Assembly: GCA_034409055.1 (NCBI GenBank)
Contig: DAOUMU010000059.1
Coordinates: 1 to 30,819 of the forward strand
From: DAOUMU01 sp034409055
GTDB taxonomy: Bacteria; Chloroflexota; Anaerolineae; 4572-78; J111
Direction of reading: 5' to 3'
DNA: 30,819 bases
Shown here: positions 16,208 through 23,836 of the stretch, one piece after another
How positions within the stretch are numbered: position 1 is the stretch's first letter
Layout of the letters: each line of letters starts with the position of its first letter
The notes under the pieces: generated by a model
Databases searched by the model: none
What the model was told of the DNA's origin: nothing
The model's input: only the letters and a program-made list of their open reading frames with translations
Program-made: the position numbers and the translations under genes

Positions 16208-16729
16208 ATGAATGTGATAATCCAGATTCTTGAAACTCTGAATCAATACTCGAACTTAATCCTCATCACTATTACTGCTATATATGTGGTCTTAACGTGG
16301 GGAATGGTGCGAGAGATGCGACGTGCTCGCGAAGCAGAAGTCGAACCGCATTTGGTATCAACCCTAATACCATTTGAGCCAAAGAATGTAAAACTCCGAA
16401 TACATAATGCAGGACGAGGGGCAGCTCTTAACATCAAAGCAGAAATCCGATTGGACCCAGCTAATGACACTGAACCACAAGTATGGAGACATCCCGTGCT
16501 TCTTTCCGAGGCACACGAAGAATTCTATTTACCAGGTCGTGAATTTAATCTTGAAAAATTGGCGGCTGATTTTGACAAGGTAGTTATGAAACTTCAATGG
16601 CATAACACATTCAAACGTAAACAAGAAACTGTATATGAAATAGACCTCAAGCGTCAAAAGGATAGTTGGTATGAAGCTGGATTGCTATTGCCACCCGAAG
16701 ATGTACCAACCCAATTAAGGAGGTGTTAA
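16208..16729 (+). CDS. Membrane-anchored cassette protein, apparently cut short
   Basis: A 173-residue protein with one N-terminal membrane helix at about 15-35 (NLILITITAIYVVLTWGMV), a basic MRRARE stretch, then a beta-rich domain (EVEPHLVSTLIPFEPKNVKLRIHNAGRGAALNIKAEIRL). The 'N-x-G-x-G-A-x-N-I' pattern is shared by a common group of uncharacterised bacterial membrane proteins, many of which end in a Lys/Glu-rich helix. Here the TAA stop is the first three bases of a 63-bp palindrome; beyond it the same frame stays open to 16972 and encodes just such a helix. The full-length ancestor would have been about 232 residues. Function unknown. Confidence 0.65.
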   Translation: MNVIIQILETLNQYSNLILITITAIYVVLTWGMVREMRRAREAEVEPHLVSTLIPFEPKNVKLRIHNAGRGAALNIKAEIRLDPANDTEPQVWRHPVLLSEAHEEFYLPGREFNLEKLAADFDKVVMKLQWHNTFKRKQETVYEIDLKRQKDSWYEAGLLLPPEDVPTQLRRC

Positions 16730-16789
16730 AAAATAACTTGGACATTTTATTCGGTATATGCACGGGGAAATGTCCAACTTATTTTTTTA
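16727..16789. repeat. 63-bp palindromic element splitting a reading frame
   Basis: Left arm TAAAAAATAACTTGGACATT (16727 on) and right arm AATGTCCAACTTATTTTTTT (to about 16788) are inverted copies with one mismatch and one A/T-run length difference; the loop is about 20 bases. Removing 16727-16789 rejoins the flanking frame exactly. It also has the form of an intrinsic terminator (TTGGACATTT/AAATGTCCAA followed by TTATTTTTTT), so it may simply end transcription of the cassette gene. Confidence 0.7.
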
Positions 16790-16972
16790 CAAGTCCTAAG
16801 CAGAATTAGAGAGGAACTTTCAAAGATAAGACATAATCTGGATGCAGAGCGGCAAAAGCGAAATCGTCAAGAACTTATTGCACAATATTATCGTGATAGA
16901 AAATTATGGCGTCGGGCTTGGAAAGCTTTGCAAGAATTATTTTTAAAGATGCGTGACAAGAATCAGATGTAG
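16790..16972 (+). pseudogene. Detached 3' part of the preceding membrane-protein gene
   Basis: In the same frame as the gene ending at 16729, 60 codons follow the palindrome: QVLSRIREELSKIRHN and then LDAERQKRNRQELIAQYY and further charged residues to TAG at 16970-16972. The peptide is strongly helical and charged, and looks coding. There is no ATG, GTG or TTG start. A strong AAGGAGGTG at 16717-16725 would allow re-initiation only at an unusual codon such as ATA 16733. The stop lies 11 bases before the next attC-like core, as expected for the true end of a cassette gene. Confidence 0.5.
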
Positions 16973-16983
16973 GCCAAAAGGAT

Positions 16984-17399
16984 GGCTAACAAGCGCATTA
17001 ACTTGACGCAGAGAACAGCGCCGTGTAACCAACGTGAGAGAGGTGCGTATACACCAAACCCACACAAAGATTGTCGAAAGAGTACTACTCAATTAACAAT
17101 TAGCATCAGGTTTGATCGGCACTCTGATAATCGCATAAATGTAAATGTGATAGGGACGACGCCTCACTTTGGAGGCAGAAACACCACTTTTTTGGAAAAT
17201 TGAGGCCATTTTGCAGTTGTTTTTGGCAGTTTATTTCCCACCAATTGACTTGCTCCAATTTCAGTTATGCGGTTACCAAGGTGTAGTCAAAGGCAATGTT
17301 AACAATTAACAATTGGTCATTGAACAGGCCCTAGGTGCCCAGGTATTCCTTCGGCCGGCTCAGAGAAAAACAACCATAGAAAGGCATACGGTGATAATT
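16984..17399 (+). other. attC-like left half and gene-free stretch
   Basis: GGCTAAC (16984-16990), spacer AAGCG and CATTAACTTGACG form a well-matched attC left half. GGCTAAC is the exact reverse complement of GTTAGCC at 16173-16179. No standard right half was found; the best partner is CAGTTATGCGGTTACC near 17263-17278, which is far away with a short spacer. The rest holds AACAATTAACAATT-type repeats near 17090 and 17300. The open frame 16982-17203 starts inside the attC-like core and is not considered a gene. Confidence 0.5.
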
Positions 17400-17807
17400 A
17401 TGACAAAGAAAAGATGGGTCTATCGTCCACCCAAGCCATCTAAGCCGAAAGTCCCGGACAGGGCTAAGCAAGAGGTGGAGAGGAAAGCCAACGAATTGAT
17501 TGACTCGGTTTTGAAGCCACAATACATCAAACCTCCGGCTGAAGATGCGCAATTTAACTACCTGGTGGACATATATACCAAGTGGTATCGGAACTATTTC
17601 TACTTCTGCTCGAAGTACAACTCGCCTGGCCCCTCTGCCCTGGCTTCTTCTTTTGAGGACAAATTCGCTCGTCTGGAATATGCGGGAGAAGATGCGTTTC
17701 ACCTGGCCTATATGAGGCATACGGGCCAGTGGTTTGAAATTGCCCGGGGTATATCTCTCGAACAAGCTCTGGATAAGATTAAGGATGGTGGGTACTTTTT
17801 CCCATAA
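17400..17807 (+). CDS. Conserved hypothetical protein
   Basis: A 135-residue soluble protein. It has a proline- and lysine-rich N-terminus (RWVYRPPKPSKPKVPDRAKQEVERKANELIDSVLKP), then YLVDIYTKWYRNYFYFCSKYNSPGP, an aromatic core with a Cys, and a C-terminal helix (EQALDKIKDGGYFFP). The pattern resembles a widespread short unannotated family, but I cannot name it. The start at ATG 17400 is preferred over 17313 because the extension is not protein-like; no strong ribosome site is visible. It may be a cassette gene, being on the same strand and just after the attC-like half site. Confidence 0.65.
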   Translation: MTKKRWVYRPPKPSKPKVPDRAKQEVERKANELIDSVLKPQYIKPPAEDAQFNYLVDIYTKWYRNYFYFCSKYNSPGPSALASSFEDKFARLEYAGEDAFHLAYMRHTGQWFEIARGISLEQALDKIKDGGYFFP

Positions 17808-17851
17808 TCAAGGTCAGTTTTGTGAGAAGGTCTAGCTGAAAGAAGCGGAGT

Positions 17852-17968
17852 GCGGAGCGTTGAAACGCCCCGCTAATAATGCGAAACCCGTTAAAACGGG
17901 TTGGAAAACCGGATTTTAGTGCGTTTTGAACGCACTTCGCCATAGCAGCCGATGATTTCAATCATCGG
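17852..17968. repeat. Array of four different hairpins with a common loop style
   Basis: Four adjacent hairpins: GCGGAGCGTT/AACGCCCCGC (17852-17873), AACCCGTT/AACGGGTT (17885-17902), AGTGCGTT/AACGCACT (17918-17936) and CCGATGATT/AATCATCGG (17949-17968). Stems differ, but each arm ends in TT and the matching arm begins in AA, with 2-3 loop bases. This resembles a REP/BIME-type cluster. It fills the gap between 17807 and 18061 with no gene. Confidence 0.8.
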
Positions 17969-18060
17969 GCTAGCACAGGCCGCCCTGATGGAGGTTCGAG
18001 CGCGACTGCGAGAATGATGAACAATACAGTGAGCGGTGGCGAGATCGCAGGAGGTGACAG

Positions 18061-18435
18061 ATGAAGTCCCGATGGATCAACCACAGAGGGGCACAGATTT
18101 TTTATGTGGATTTCTCTAACTTCGAACTAGACCTTACTCCCTTGAAAACAGAGCTCGAGGAAATGTCATTGACTGTTATAGAGCAGCCTGAGAACTCCAT
18201 ACTGGGGTTGGTTGATCTTCGGAACACCGTTCTGTCTATGGCTATGGCTCGTCTCATTAAGGGTTATGCCTGGCGGCTAGGTCGTCATATTCGCAAGGCC
18301 GCCGTTATTGTTAACAGAGTTACTCAGCCCAGGAGAATCATATTGAGTTCCATTACCCGGGTTGGCGGGCGGGAGGTGGTTTTATTCGATAACGTTGAGG
18401 CAGCAAAAGAGTGGCTGGTGGATGACAAGTGGTAA
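18061..18435 (+). CDS. STAS/SpoIIAA-like domain protein
   Basis: A 124-residue single-domain protein. The beta-alpha pattern (IFYVDFSNFE, LDLTPLKTELEEM, SILGLVDLRNTVLSM, IRKAAVIVNR, VVLFDNVEAAKEWLV) fits the SpoIIAA/STAS-like fold found in small Chloroflexota and Deltaproteobacteria proteins. The ending 'F-D-x-x-E-x-A-K-x-W-L' is typical. No phosphorylatable serine motif can be assigned with confidence. GGAGGTGA lies 4-9 bases before the ATG. Its stop overlaps the longest open frame of the next gene, so the two are probably co-transcribed. Role unknown; a sensory or regulatory function is likely. Confidence 0.6.
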   Translation: MKSRWINHRGAQIFYVDFSNFELDLTPLKTELEEMSLTVIEQPENSILGLVDLRNTVLSMAMARLIKGYAWRLGRHIRKAAVIVNRVTQPRRIILSSITRVGGREVVLFDNVEAAKEWLVDDKW

Positions 18436-18458
18436 TTATCTGGAGGGTTTATTTATCA

Positions 18459-18998
18459 ATGAAGCTTTTTTATGAAGAAGATTTAAGAGATGAGGCTGTT
18501 CTGGCCGTGGCTAAGAAGATGATTATTGCGGCTCGAACGGCTCCCAAAGCGCGGGGCGTTGATAATCTGGTCATGGCCCTGGTTAAAGAAGATGATATTA
18601 AAAAAATATCAGATAAATTAAAAGACATGGTGCAACGAAAGAACGCGCCTAAATTTTTTCACAGAGATGCGGAAAATATCCTTTCATCTAAAGTGATGCT
18701 TTTGCTGGGCACCAAAATCAAATCATTAGGATTAACGCCTTGCGGGATGTGTGGTTTTGTAAATTGTGATGAAAAAGAAAAACACCCGGACCATCCTTGT
18801 GTCTTTAATACAGGCGACCTGGGCATAGCTGTAGGTTCAGCCGTCAGTGTGGCCATGGATCATCGCGTTGATAACAGAATTATGTATACCGTTGGTCAAG
18901 CTGTTTTAGAGATGGGTGTGTTAGGTGAAGAGGTAAAAATAGCTTATGGGATACCCTTAAGTGTGAGTGCCAAGAATCCGTTCTTTGATAGAAAATAG
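18459..18998 (+). CDS. DUF2148 ferredoxin-like domain protein
   Basis: A 179-residue cytoplasmic protein of the DUF2148 family. The N-terminal part resembles a nitroreductase-like helix pair (AAKKMIIAARTAPKARGVDNL). The cysteine cluster LTPCGMCGFVNCDEKEKHPDHPCVFN could bind an iron-sulfur cluster, and the C-terminal part (DLGIAVGSAVSVAMDHRVDNRIMYTVGQA) is conserved in the family. The start at 18459 is chosen because GGAGGG lies upstream and the family begins with M-x-L-x-E-E-x-L-R-x-E. The gene follows the STAS-like gene by 23 bases. The reaction catalysed is unknown. Confidence 0.8.
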   Translation: MKLFYEEDLRDEAVLAVAKKMIIAARTAPKARGVDNLVMALVKEDDIKKISDKLKDMVQRKNAPKFFHRDAENILSSKVMLLLGTKIKSLGLTPCGMCGFVNCDEKEKHPDHPCVFNTGDLGIAVGSAVSVAMDHRVDNRIMYTVGQAVLEMGVLGEEVKIAYGIPLSVSAKNPFFDRK

Positions 18999-19008
18999 CA
19001 TCTACGCC

Positions 19009-19070
19009 GATTTACGATTTCAGATTGACGCTTTACGATTGGTTTGAACGAGCAATCTCAATCGTAAATC
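19009..19070. repeat. Inverted repeat GATTTACGATT / AATCGTAAATC
   Basis: Perfect 11-bp arms at 19009-19019 and 19060-19070 enclose a further copy of TTTACGATT. It directly follows the DUF2148 stop and may stabilise that transcript's 3' end; there is no T run. Confidence 0.6.
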
Positions 19071-19141
19071 CAAAACCCACAGGGCCAGTATCGTAACATA
19101 TTGATGCGATAAGCGCCTATCATTTTGAGGTTAAAATTATC

Positions 19142-19849
19142 ATGAAGCATAAACTACCATGGACATACGACGAATCAATACCGGCCGGCGTGGATTATCG
19201 GGATATGGCGGAAGCCCGGCGGTACGATGAAAGGCACCAACGATTCCGCAATTACGAGAAAGCGGCCGAGATGATCGTCAACCGGCTCGGACTTGGGCCG
19301 GAGAGCACGGTCATCGATATGGGAGCGGGGACAGGGGCCTTCGCCATTCACGCGGCGAACTATTGCCAACGGGTATACGCTGTGGACGTGTCCGAGGCCA
19401 TGTTGGCGGTCTGTCGGGCCAAGCTGGCAGAAGCGGGCCTGACGAACGTTGTCTGCCGGGTGGGCGGCTTTCTGACCTACGAACACGAGGCTGAATTGGT
19501 GGATGCGATGGTATCGATCGTGGTTTTGCACCATTTACCGGACCATTGGAAACAGGTTGGTTTGAGGCGAGCCGCTGACATGATAAAACCCGGCGGGCGA
19601 TTGCTGCTGTTCGACATCGTGTTCCCGTCAGACGTCGAGGAGTTGGACGAGGTGCTGGCCAGTTGGATCCAGTCGATTCGCCAGGAATCCGGGCCCGAAT
19701 TAGCCGCAGAAGCCGAGGTACACCTTCGGGAGGAATACAGCACCTATGATTGGATTATGGAAGGTTTGCTCGAACGAGCCGGCTTCCGCATTGACGAGGC
19801 CGAATACGGCCAAGGATTACAAACAACCTATGTATGCACCCGGCAGTGA
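19142..19849 (+). CDS. Class I SAM-dependent methyltransferase
   Basis: A 235-residue Rossmann-fold methyltransferase. Motif I is VIDMGAGTGAFA (57-68), the acidic SAM-ribose residue is in VYAVDVSEAML, motif II lies at LVDAMVSIVVLHHLPDHW, and motif III at IKPGGRLLLFDIVF. The C-terminal YDWIMEGLLERAGFRIDEAEY is the usual substrate-side end. The substrate cannot be predicted. The start at ATG 19142 has no strong ribosome site, only AGG at 19129. It stands alone, followed by a repeat element. Confidence 0.88.
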   Translation: MKHKLPWTYDESIPAGVDYRDMAEARRYDERHQRFRNYEKAAEMIVNRLGLGPESTVIDMGAGTGAFAIHAANYCQRVYAVDVSEAMLAVCRAKLAEAGLTNVVCRVGGFLTYEHEAELVDAMVSIVVLHHLPDHWKQVGLRRAADMIKPGGRLLLFDIVFPSDVEELDEVLASWIQSIRQESGPELAAEAEVHLREEYSTYDWIMEGLLERAGFRIDEAEYGQGLQTTYVCTRQ

Positions 19850-19875
19850 AAGAAAACTCGTGACTGCCTACCCTC

Positions 19876-20014
19876 ATGTCATTCCGAGAAGCGCAGTACC
19901 CAAAGGGCATAGACGACGAGGAATCTCCGAAACTTTGGCCCAAAAGAGGTCTACCCTGTGCCCCTTGGGTATTTACCAAAACCTTGGGGATTCTTCACCT
20001 GTTCAGAATGACAT
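19876..20014. repeat. 139-bp palindromic repeat with ATGTCATTC ends
   Basis: The ends ATGTCATTC (19876-19884) and GAATGACAT (20006-20014) are inverted copies. Further in, GAGGAATCTCC pairs partly with GGGGATTCTTC, and GTACCCAAAGGGCA pairs with TGCCCCTTGGGTAT. The pattern of 'GTCATTC..GAGGAATCTC..GGGGATTCTTC..GAATGAC' looks like an intergenic MITE. It fills the gap between the methyltransferase and the next gene. Confidence 0.75.
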
Positions 20015-20050
20015 AGTAGGTAGTTACGAAAACCCAATACGGAGGGGTAA

Positions 20051-20563
20051 ATGAGGGATGTAAGGCAGTGGAGGCGGTTTGCTTTCCTTATGATGGTAGC
20101 CGGAGGCATGTGGCTGGTCATTTACGGCTCTGATGGTGATCCACAGATGCGCCGGGGGGCCTGGGGCTTCCTGATATTTGGCCTAACGATCGTTCTGGCC
20201 ACTTCGGCCTGGCTGACCTGGCAGCGGGGCGGCAGGTTTCATCTTCGTCCGCAGGGTTCTGATAAGGCGGTTGAATCGGTCAACTGTCCGCACTGCGGCG
20301 CGCCGGTAAAAGTGGCGACCAAACAAGGCTTGGTGACCTGCCAGTATTGCGGGTCAAGCCTCAAAGTCACGCTAGACGGTGTTGTCACTCGTGAGACGGA
20401 GAAAGTATATGCCGGGCATGAGGCGTTGATCCCCTCAATCCAGCAATTGCTCGACCGGGGACGTAAGATCGAGGCCATCAAACTGTATCGTGAGCAAACG
20501 GGGGCAGGGCTGAAAGAAGCAAAAGAGGCTGTGGAGGCCATTGAGCGTGGTGAAAACGTTTGA
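20051..20563 (+). CDS. Membrane protein with zinc ribbon and L7/L12-like tail
   Basis: A 170-residue protein. Two membrane helices lie near 10-25 (FAFLMMVAGGMWLVIYG) and 38-57 (GFLIFGLTIVLATSAWLTW). A zinc ribbon follows with CPHCG and CQYCG (residues about 79-82 and 96-99). The C-terminus (EALIPSIQQLLDRGRKIEAIKLYREQTGAGLKEAKEAVEAIE) matches the short ribosomal L7/L12 C-terminal-like segment often found in small bacterial proteins. It is probably an inner-membrane protein with the ribbon inside the cell. GGAGGGG lies only a few bases before ATG 20051. Function unknown. Confidence 0.78.
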   Translation: MRDVRQWRRFAFLMMVAGGMWLVIYGSDGDPQMRRGAWGFLIFGLTIVLATSAWLTWQRGGRFHLRPQGSDKAVESVNCPHCGAPVKVATKQGLVTCQYCGSSLKVTLDGVVTRETEKVYAGHEALIPSIQQLLDRGRKIEAIKLYREQTGAGLKEAKEAVEAIERGENV

Positions 20564-21014
20564 GGTTGGCCGAATAGGGAAGAAAGGAGGTAAGAATATA
20601 GCTAAATATAGCGCAGCAAGTCGTAACGGAAAGCGTTAAGCGTAGAGCGTAGAGCGGGAAGCGGGGAGCGTAAAAATTACCTCCACGCCGCCACCCCATA
20701 GGACAGGGGCACGCAAGCGATACGCAACACGCAACACGTCATTCGGCATATAGACTTACGGACGAGAAGATCTCCGATGTCGAAACCGGATTCATCGTCA
20801 AAAACAAGAGCGGTCTCAGTCTGATTCACTTTAGCCAAAACCTTGCCAAGCCGGGCTAAAGGAAAGCCATGACCGAGACCGCCAAAGGACCGAGAGAATT
20901 CGTCAGGAGTAAATAATTTCGCCCCTGACAAACTCTCCGACCTCGTAGCAGCATAACATTGGATAAGAGATGTGTCAAAACCGTCTTTGAGAACTATTGT
21001 TCTTAAAGATATGG
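20564..21014. other. Gene-poor stretch with a 7-bp tandem repeat and a doubtful minus-strand frame
   Basis: Six AGCG-containing units with 7-base period occupy about 20631-20672 (AAGCGTT, AAGCGTA, GAGCGTA, GAGCGGG, AAGCGGG, GAGCGTA). A minus-strand frame at 20677-20931 (84 codons) reads KLFTPDEFSRSFGG and then LGKVLAKVNQTETALVFDDE, which looks protein-like, but its last third runs through a dispersed TTGCGTGTTGCGT repeat. It may be a gene remnant; no family was recognised. Confidence 0.4.
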
Positions 21015-21136
21015 CGGAATAGCTTAAATATATGCGGCTTGATGGTGATCGATAGGTTCTAAGCCGTCCCCCTAACCTCCCACAAGGGGGAATTTAGGCA
21101 TCGCTCCCCCCTCCCTGTGGGGGGTTGGGGGGGCCA
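21015..21136 (+). repeat. Long direct repeat, left copy, before nrdJ
   Basis: The 122-bp sequence from CGGAATAGCTTAAATATATG to TTGGGGGGGCCA recurs downstream of nrdJ (23906-24148) in the same orientation with about 85-90 percent identity by eye. It contains CCCCCT/AGGGGG and CCCCCC/GGGGGG inverted parts. Confidence 0.85.
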
Positions 21137-21328
21137 CTCAAGGCACTAAATCAGTCGTCAACTCCGTATAACTCAACGCAGTATAACTTTAGCGTACTCG
21201 AGCTTTTAGCCCTGAAGTTTACTTTGGGGCGAACGTCGGTGGCGAAACTGACGACAAATTTGCGAAAACTTAAAGATACTAACCAATGGCCAAGTACTAA
21301 GAAACAGGCCATTCAAAGGAGAGACGGT

Positions 21329-23830
21329 ATGACCCTCAACCAGACTGAAAAACAACAACAGAAGATTACCCCCAGCGAGAACGGTCATCAAACCACCAAC
21401 AGCCTTCATCCGCTGGGTGAAAAAATATTTCTTGACCGCTACGCCCTGAAAGATGGCAAGAAGGAGTCGGTGGCCGTGGGTGATACGGTCATTGTGGCCG
21501 TCAACCTGGAAACGGGCCAACGGGAGATTGGCACCATCACCAACCTGAACGGCAAGGCAGTGACCATTGAACTGCGGGACGGCGAAATCGTCGAGCGGGC
21601 CCGCGAGCACATTGACAAACCCCTGGAAACCCATCCCAACCAGATGTTGGACCGGGTGGCCCGGGGCATGGCCATGATAGAGAGGCCGGAAGAGCAGGCC
21701 GAGTGGCAGGAAAAGTTCCGCTGGCTGCTGGACGACTGGAAATTCGTGCCCGGCGGGCGCATTCTGACCGCCGCCGGGACCAACCAGGACCTGACTTACT
21801 ACAACTGCTACGTGCTGCCCAGCCCCGAGGACAGCCGGGAGGGGATCATGGCCACCCTGACCCAGATGACCGAGATCATGTCCCGGGGAGGTGGGGTCGG
21901 CATCAATCTGTCCAGCCTGCGCCCCCGCCACGCTTACGTGGGGGGGGTGAACGGTCGCTCTAGCGGTTCCGTTTCCTGGGGTGAGCTGTACAGCTTCGTG
22001 ACCGGGCTGATTGAACAAGGGGGCAGCCGGCGCGGGGCCTTGATGCTGATCCTGAACGTGTGGCATCCCGACGTACTGGAGTTTATCAATAGCAAACGTA
22101 ATATGGGCCGCATCACCAACGCTAATATCAGCGTGGGCCTTACCGACGATTTTATGGCAGCGGTCAAAACCGATGCCGATTGGGAGCTAATCTTTCCCGA
22201 TACGACTTACCCGGATTACGACGACACCTGGGACGGTAATTTAGCCACCTGGCAGGCCGCCGGCAAGCCGGTCATCGTGCACAAAACGGTGAAAGCCCGC
22301 GAAATCTGGAATACGATTATCGAAAGCGCCTGGGCCAGCGCCGAGCCGGGGGTCTTTTTTGTCGAGCGGTACAACAAGCTGAGCAACTCCTGGTATTTCG
22401 CCCCCATCCTGTGCACCAATCCCTGCGGCGAGCAGGGGCTGCCTGCCTGGGGCGTCTGTAATCTGGGGGCGCTGAACCTGGCCAAGTTTGTTAAAGAGGG
22501 TCAGGTAGCGTGGGATAAACTGGGCCAGGGGGTGCGTTACGCCGTCCGCTTCCTGGATAACGTCATCGATGCCACCCCCTACTTCTTTGAGAAAAACAAA
22601 CAGCAACAGCTCAGCGAGCGGCGGGTAGGCCTGGGCACGATGGGCCTGGCCGAAATGCTAATTCGGCTGAAAATCCGTTACGGCAGCCCGGAAAGCGTCG
22701 AATTTCTGGACCAACTCTATGAGTTCATCGCCACCGAAGCCTACCTGGCCTCGACCGACTATGCCGCCGAAAAAGGCGCTTTCCCTATGTTCGAGGCCGA
22801 GCAGTTCTTACAGAGTGGTTTTATGCAGGGCATGCCAGCGCACGTCCAGACGGCGGTGCGTGAAAAAGGCATTCGTAACGTCACCCTGCTCACCCAGGCC
22901 CCGACCGGCACCACCGGGACGATGGTCAACACCTCGACCGGGATCGAGCCTTTCTACTTCTGGACCTTCCAGCGCAAAGGACGTATGGGCAGCCACGAAG
23001 AGCGGGTGACGGTGTATGACGAGTGGGTCAGCCAAAACCCCGGCCAACCGCTGCCTCCTTACTTTGTCACCGCTATGGGTTTGCAGCCAGAGGACCACGT
23101 CCGGGTGCAGGCCGCTATTCAGCGCTGGGTCGATTCCAGCATCAGCAAAACTTGCAACACACCGAACAGCTACACCGTGGAGCAAACCCGCCAATTGTAC
23201 GAGTTGATGTACGAACTGGGCTGCAAGGGGGGCACCATTTACCGGGATGGCTCGCGGGACACGCAGGTCCTCAACTTGAAAGAGGCAGATAAAAAAGAAG
23301 TGTCTGAAAAGCCACCGGAACCAAAGCCCAAATGGCGCGCCCGGCCGGCCACCTTGCATGGCAAAACCTACCGTAAGAACACGCCGCTGGGCACCGCTTA
23401 CATTACCATCAACGCCAACGGGGATGGCGATGAACAGCCTTTTGAAGTGTTCATCAACGTGGGTAAAGCCGGCAGCGATGTAGCCGCCGATGCGGAGGGC
23501 CTGGGCCGGCTGATTAGCTTGATTTTACGTATGCCCAGTCCGCTGAGCCCGGAAGAGCGGGCCCAGGATATCGTGGCCCAGTTGCGGGGCATTGGGTCGG
23601 GACGAGCCCAGGGTTTCGGCAAAAACCGGGTCATGAGTATGGCCGATGCCGTGGCCCAGGTACTGGCCGAACACGTCGGGTTTAGCCCAACCAGTGAGTT
23701 GCCCGGCCTGCCCGACGAGGATGAAAGCGCCCAACTCAGCTTCGATTTCTGCCCCAGTTGTGGCTCAGCCACCCTGCTGCACATTGAGGGCTGTAAGAAG
23801 TGTCATCAGTGTGGGTATAGTGAGTGTTGA
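21329..23830 (+). CDS. nrdJ: Adenosylcobalamin-dependent (class II) ribonucleotide reductase
   Basis: An 833-residue enzyme that reduces ribonucleotides to deoxyribonucleotides with a B12-derived thiyl radical. By comparison with Thermotoga NrdJ, Cys366 in NPCGE is the radical cysteine, Asn364 and Glu368 its partners, and Cys160 and Cys377 the redox pair; the 11-residue gap between the last two cysteines is conserved. RRVGLGTMGLAEML and APTGTTGTMVNTSTGIEPFY are family signatures. The C-terminus has a CPSCG/CKKCHQCG zinc ribbon that also serves reduction. Residues about 47-98 form an extra small beta domain (VGDTVIVAVNLETGQREIGT) not expected in the core. The start at ATG 21329 is chosen because AAAGGAGAG lies upstream; the 68 in-frame codons before it run through a repeat and look non-coding. 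NrdR is the expected regulator, but no clear NrdR box was seen. Confidence 0.96.
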   Translation: MTLNQTEKQQQKITPSENGHQTTNSLHPLGEKIFLDRYALKDGKKESVAVGDTVIVAVNLETGQREIGTITNLNGKAVTIELRDGEIVERAREHIDKPLETHPNQMLDRVARGMAMIERPEEQAEWQEKFRWLLDDWKFVPGGRILTAAGTNQDLTYYNCYVLPSPEDSREGIMATLTQMTEIMSRGGGVGINLSSLRPRHAYVGGVNGRSSGSVSWGELYSFVTGLIEQGGSRRGALMLILNVWHPDVLEFINSKRNMGRITNANISVGLTDDFMAAVKTDADWELIFPDTTYPDYDDTWDGNLATWQAAGKPVIVHKTVKAREIWNTIIESAWASAEPGVFFVERYNKLSNSWYFAPILCTNPCGEQGLPAWGVCNLGALNLAKFVKEGQVAWDKLGQGVRYAVRFLDNVIDATPYFFEKNKQQQLSERRVGLGTMGLAEMLIRLKIRYGSPESVEFLDQLYEFIATEAYLASTDYAAEKGAFPMFEAEQFLQSGFMQGMPAHVQTAVREKGIRNVTLLTQAPTGTTGTMVNTSTGIEPFYFWTFQRKGRMGSHEERVTVYDEWVSQNPGQPLPPYFVTAMGLQPEDHVRVQAAIQRWVDSSISKTCNTPNSYTVEQTRQLYELMYELGCKGGTIYRDGSRDTQVLNLKEADKKEVSEKPPEPKPKWRARPATLHGKTYRKNTPLGTAYITINANGDGDEQPFEVFINVGKAGSDVAADAEGLGRLISLILRMPSPLSPEERAQDIVAQLRGIGSGRAQGFGKNRVMSMADAVAQVLAEHVGFSPTSELPGLPDEDESAQLSFDFCPSCGSATLLHIEGCKKCHQCGYSEC

Positions 23831-23836
23831 GGTTTG

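Noticed and set aside
16982..17203. Small open frame of 73 codons
   Set aside because: Its start codon lies in the attC-like core and the peptide is low-complexity and basic with no ribosome site.
21125..21328. N-terminal extension of NrdJ by 68 codons
   Set aside because: It begins inside a dispersed repeat, is not protein-like, and a good ribosome site precedes ATG 21329.
20980..21328. NrdR boxes before nrdJ
   Set aside because: No pair of sites close to the ACACWATATATWGTGT pattern was found, so direct control by NrdR is not shown here.
21206..22066. Minus-strand frame of 286 codons inside nrdJ
   Set aside because: It is fully antisense to clear NrdJ sequence and crosses the nrdJ start; no family features.
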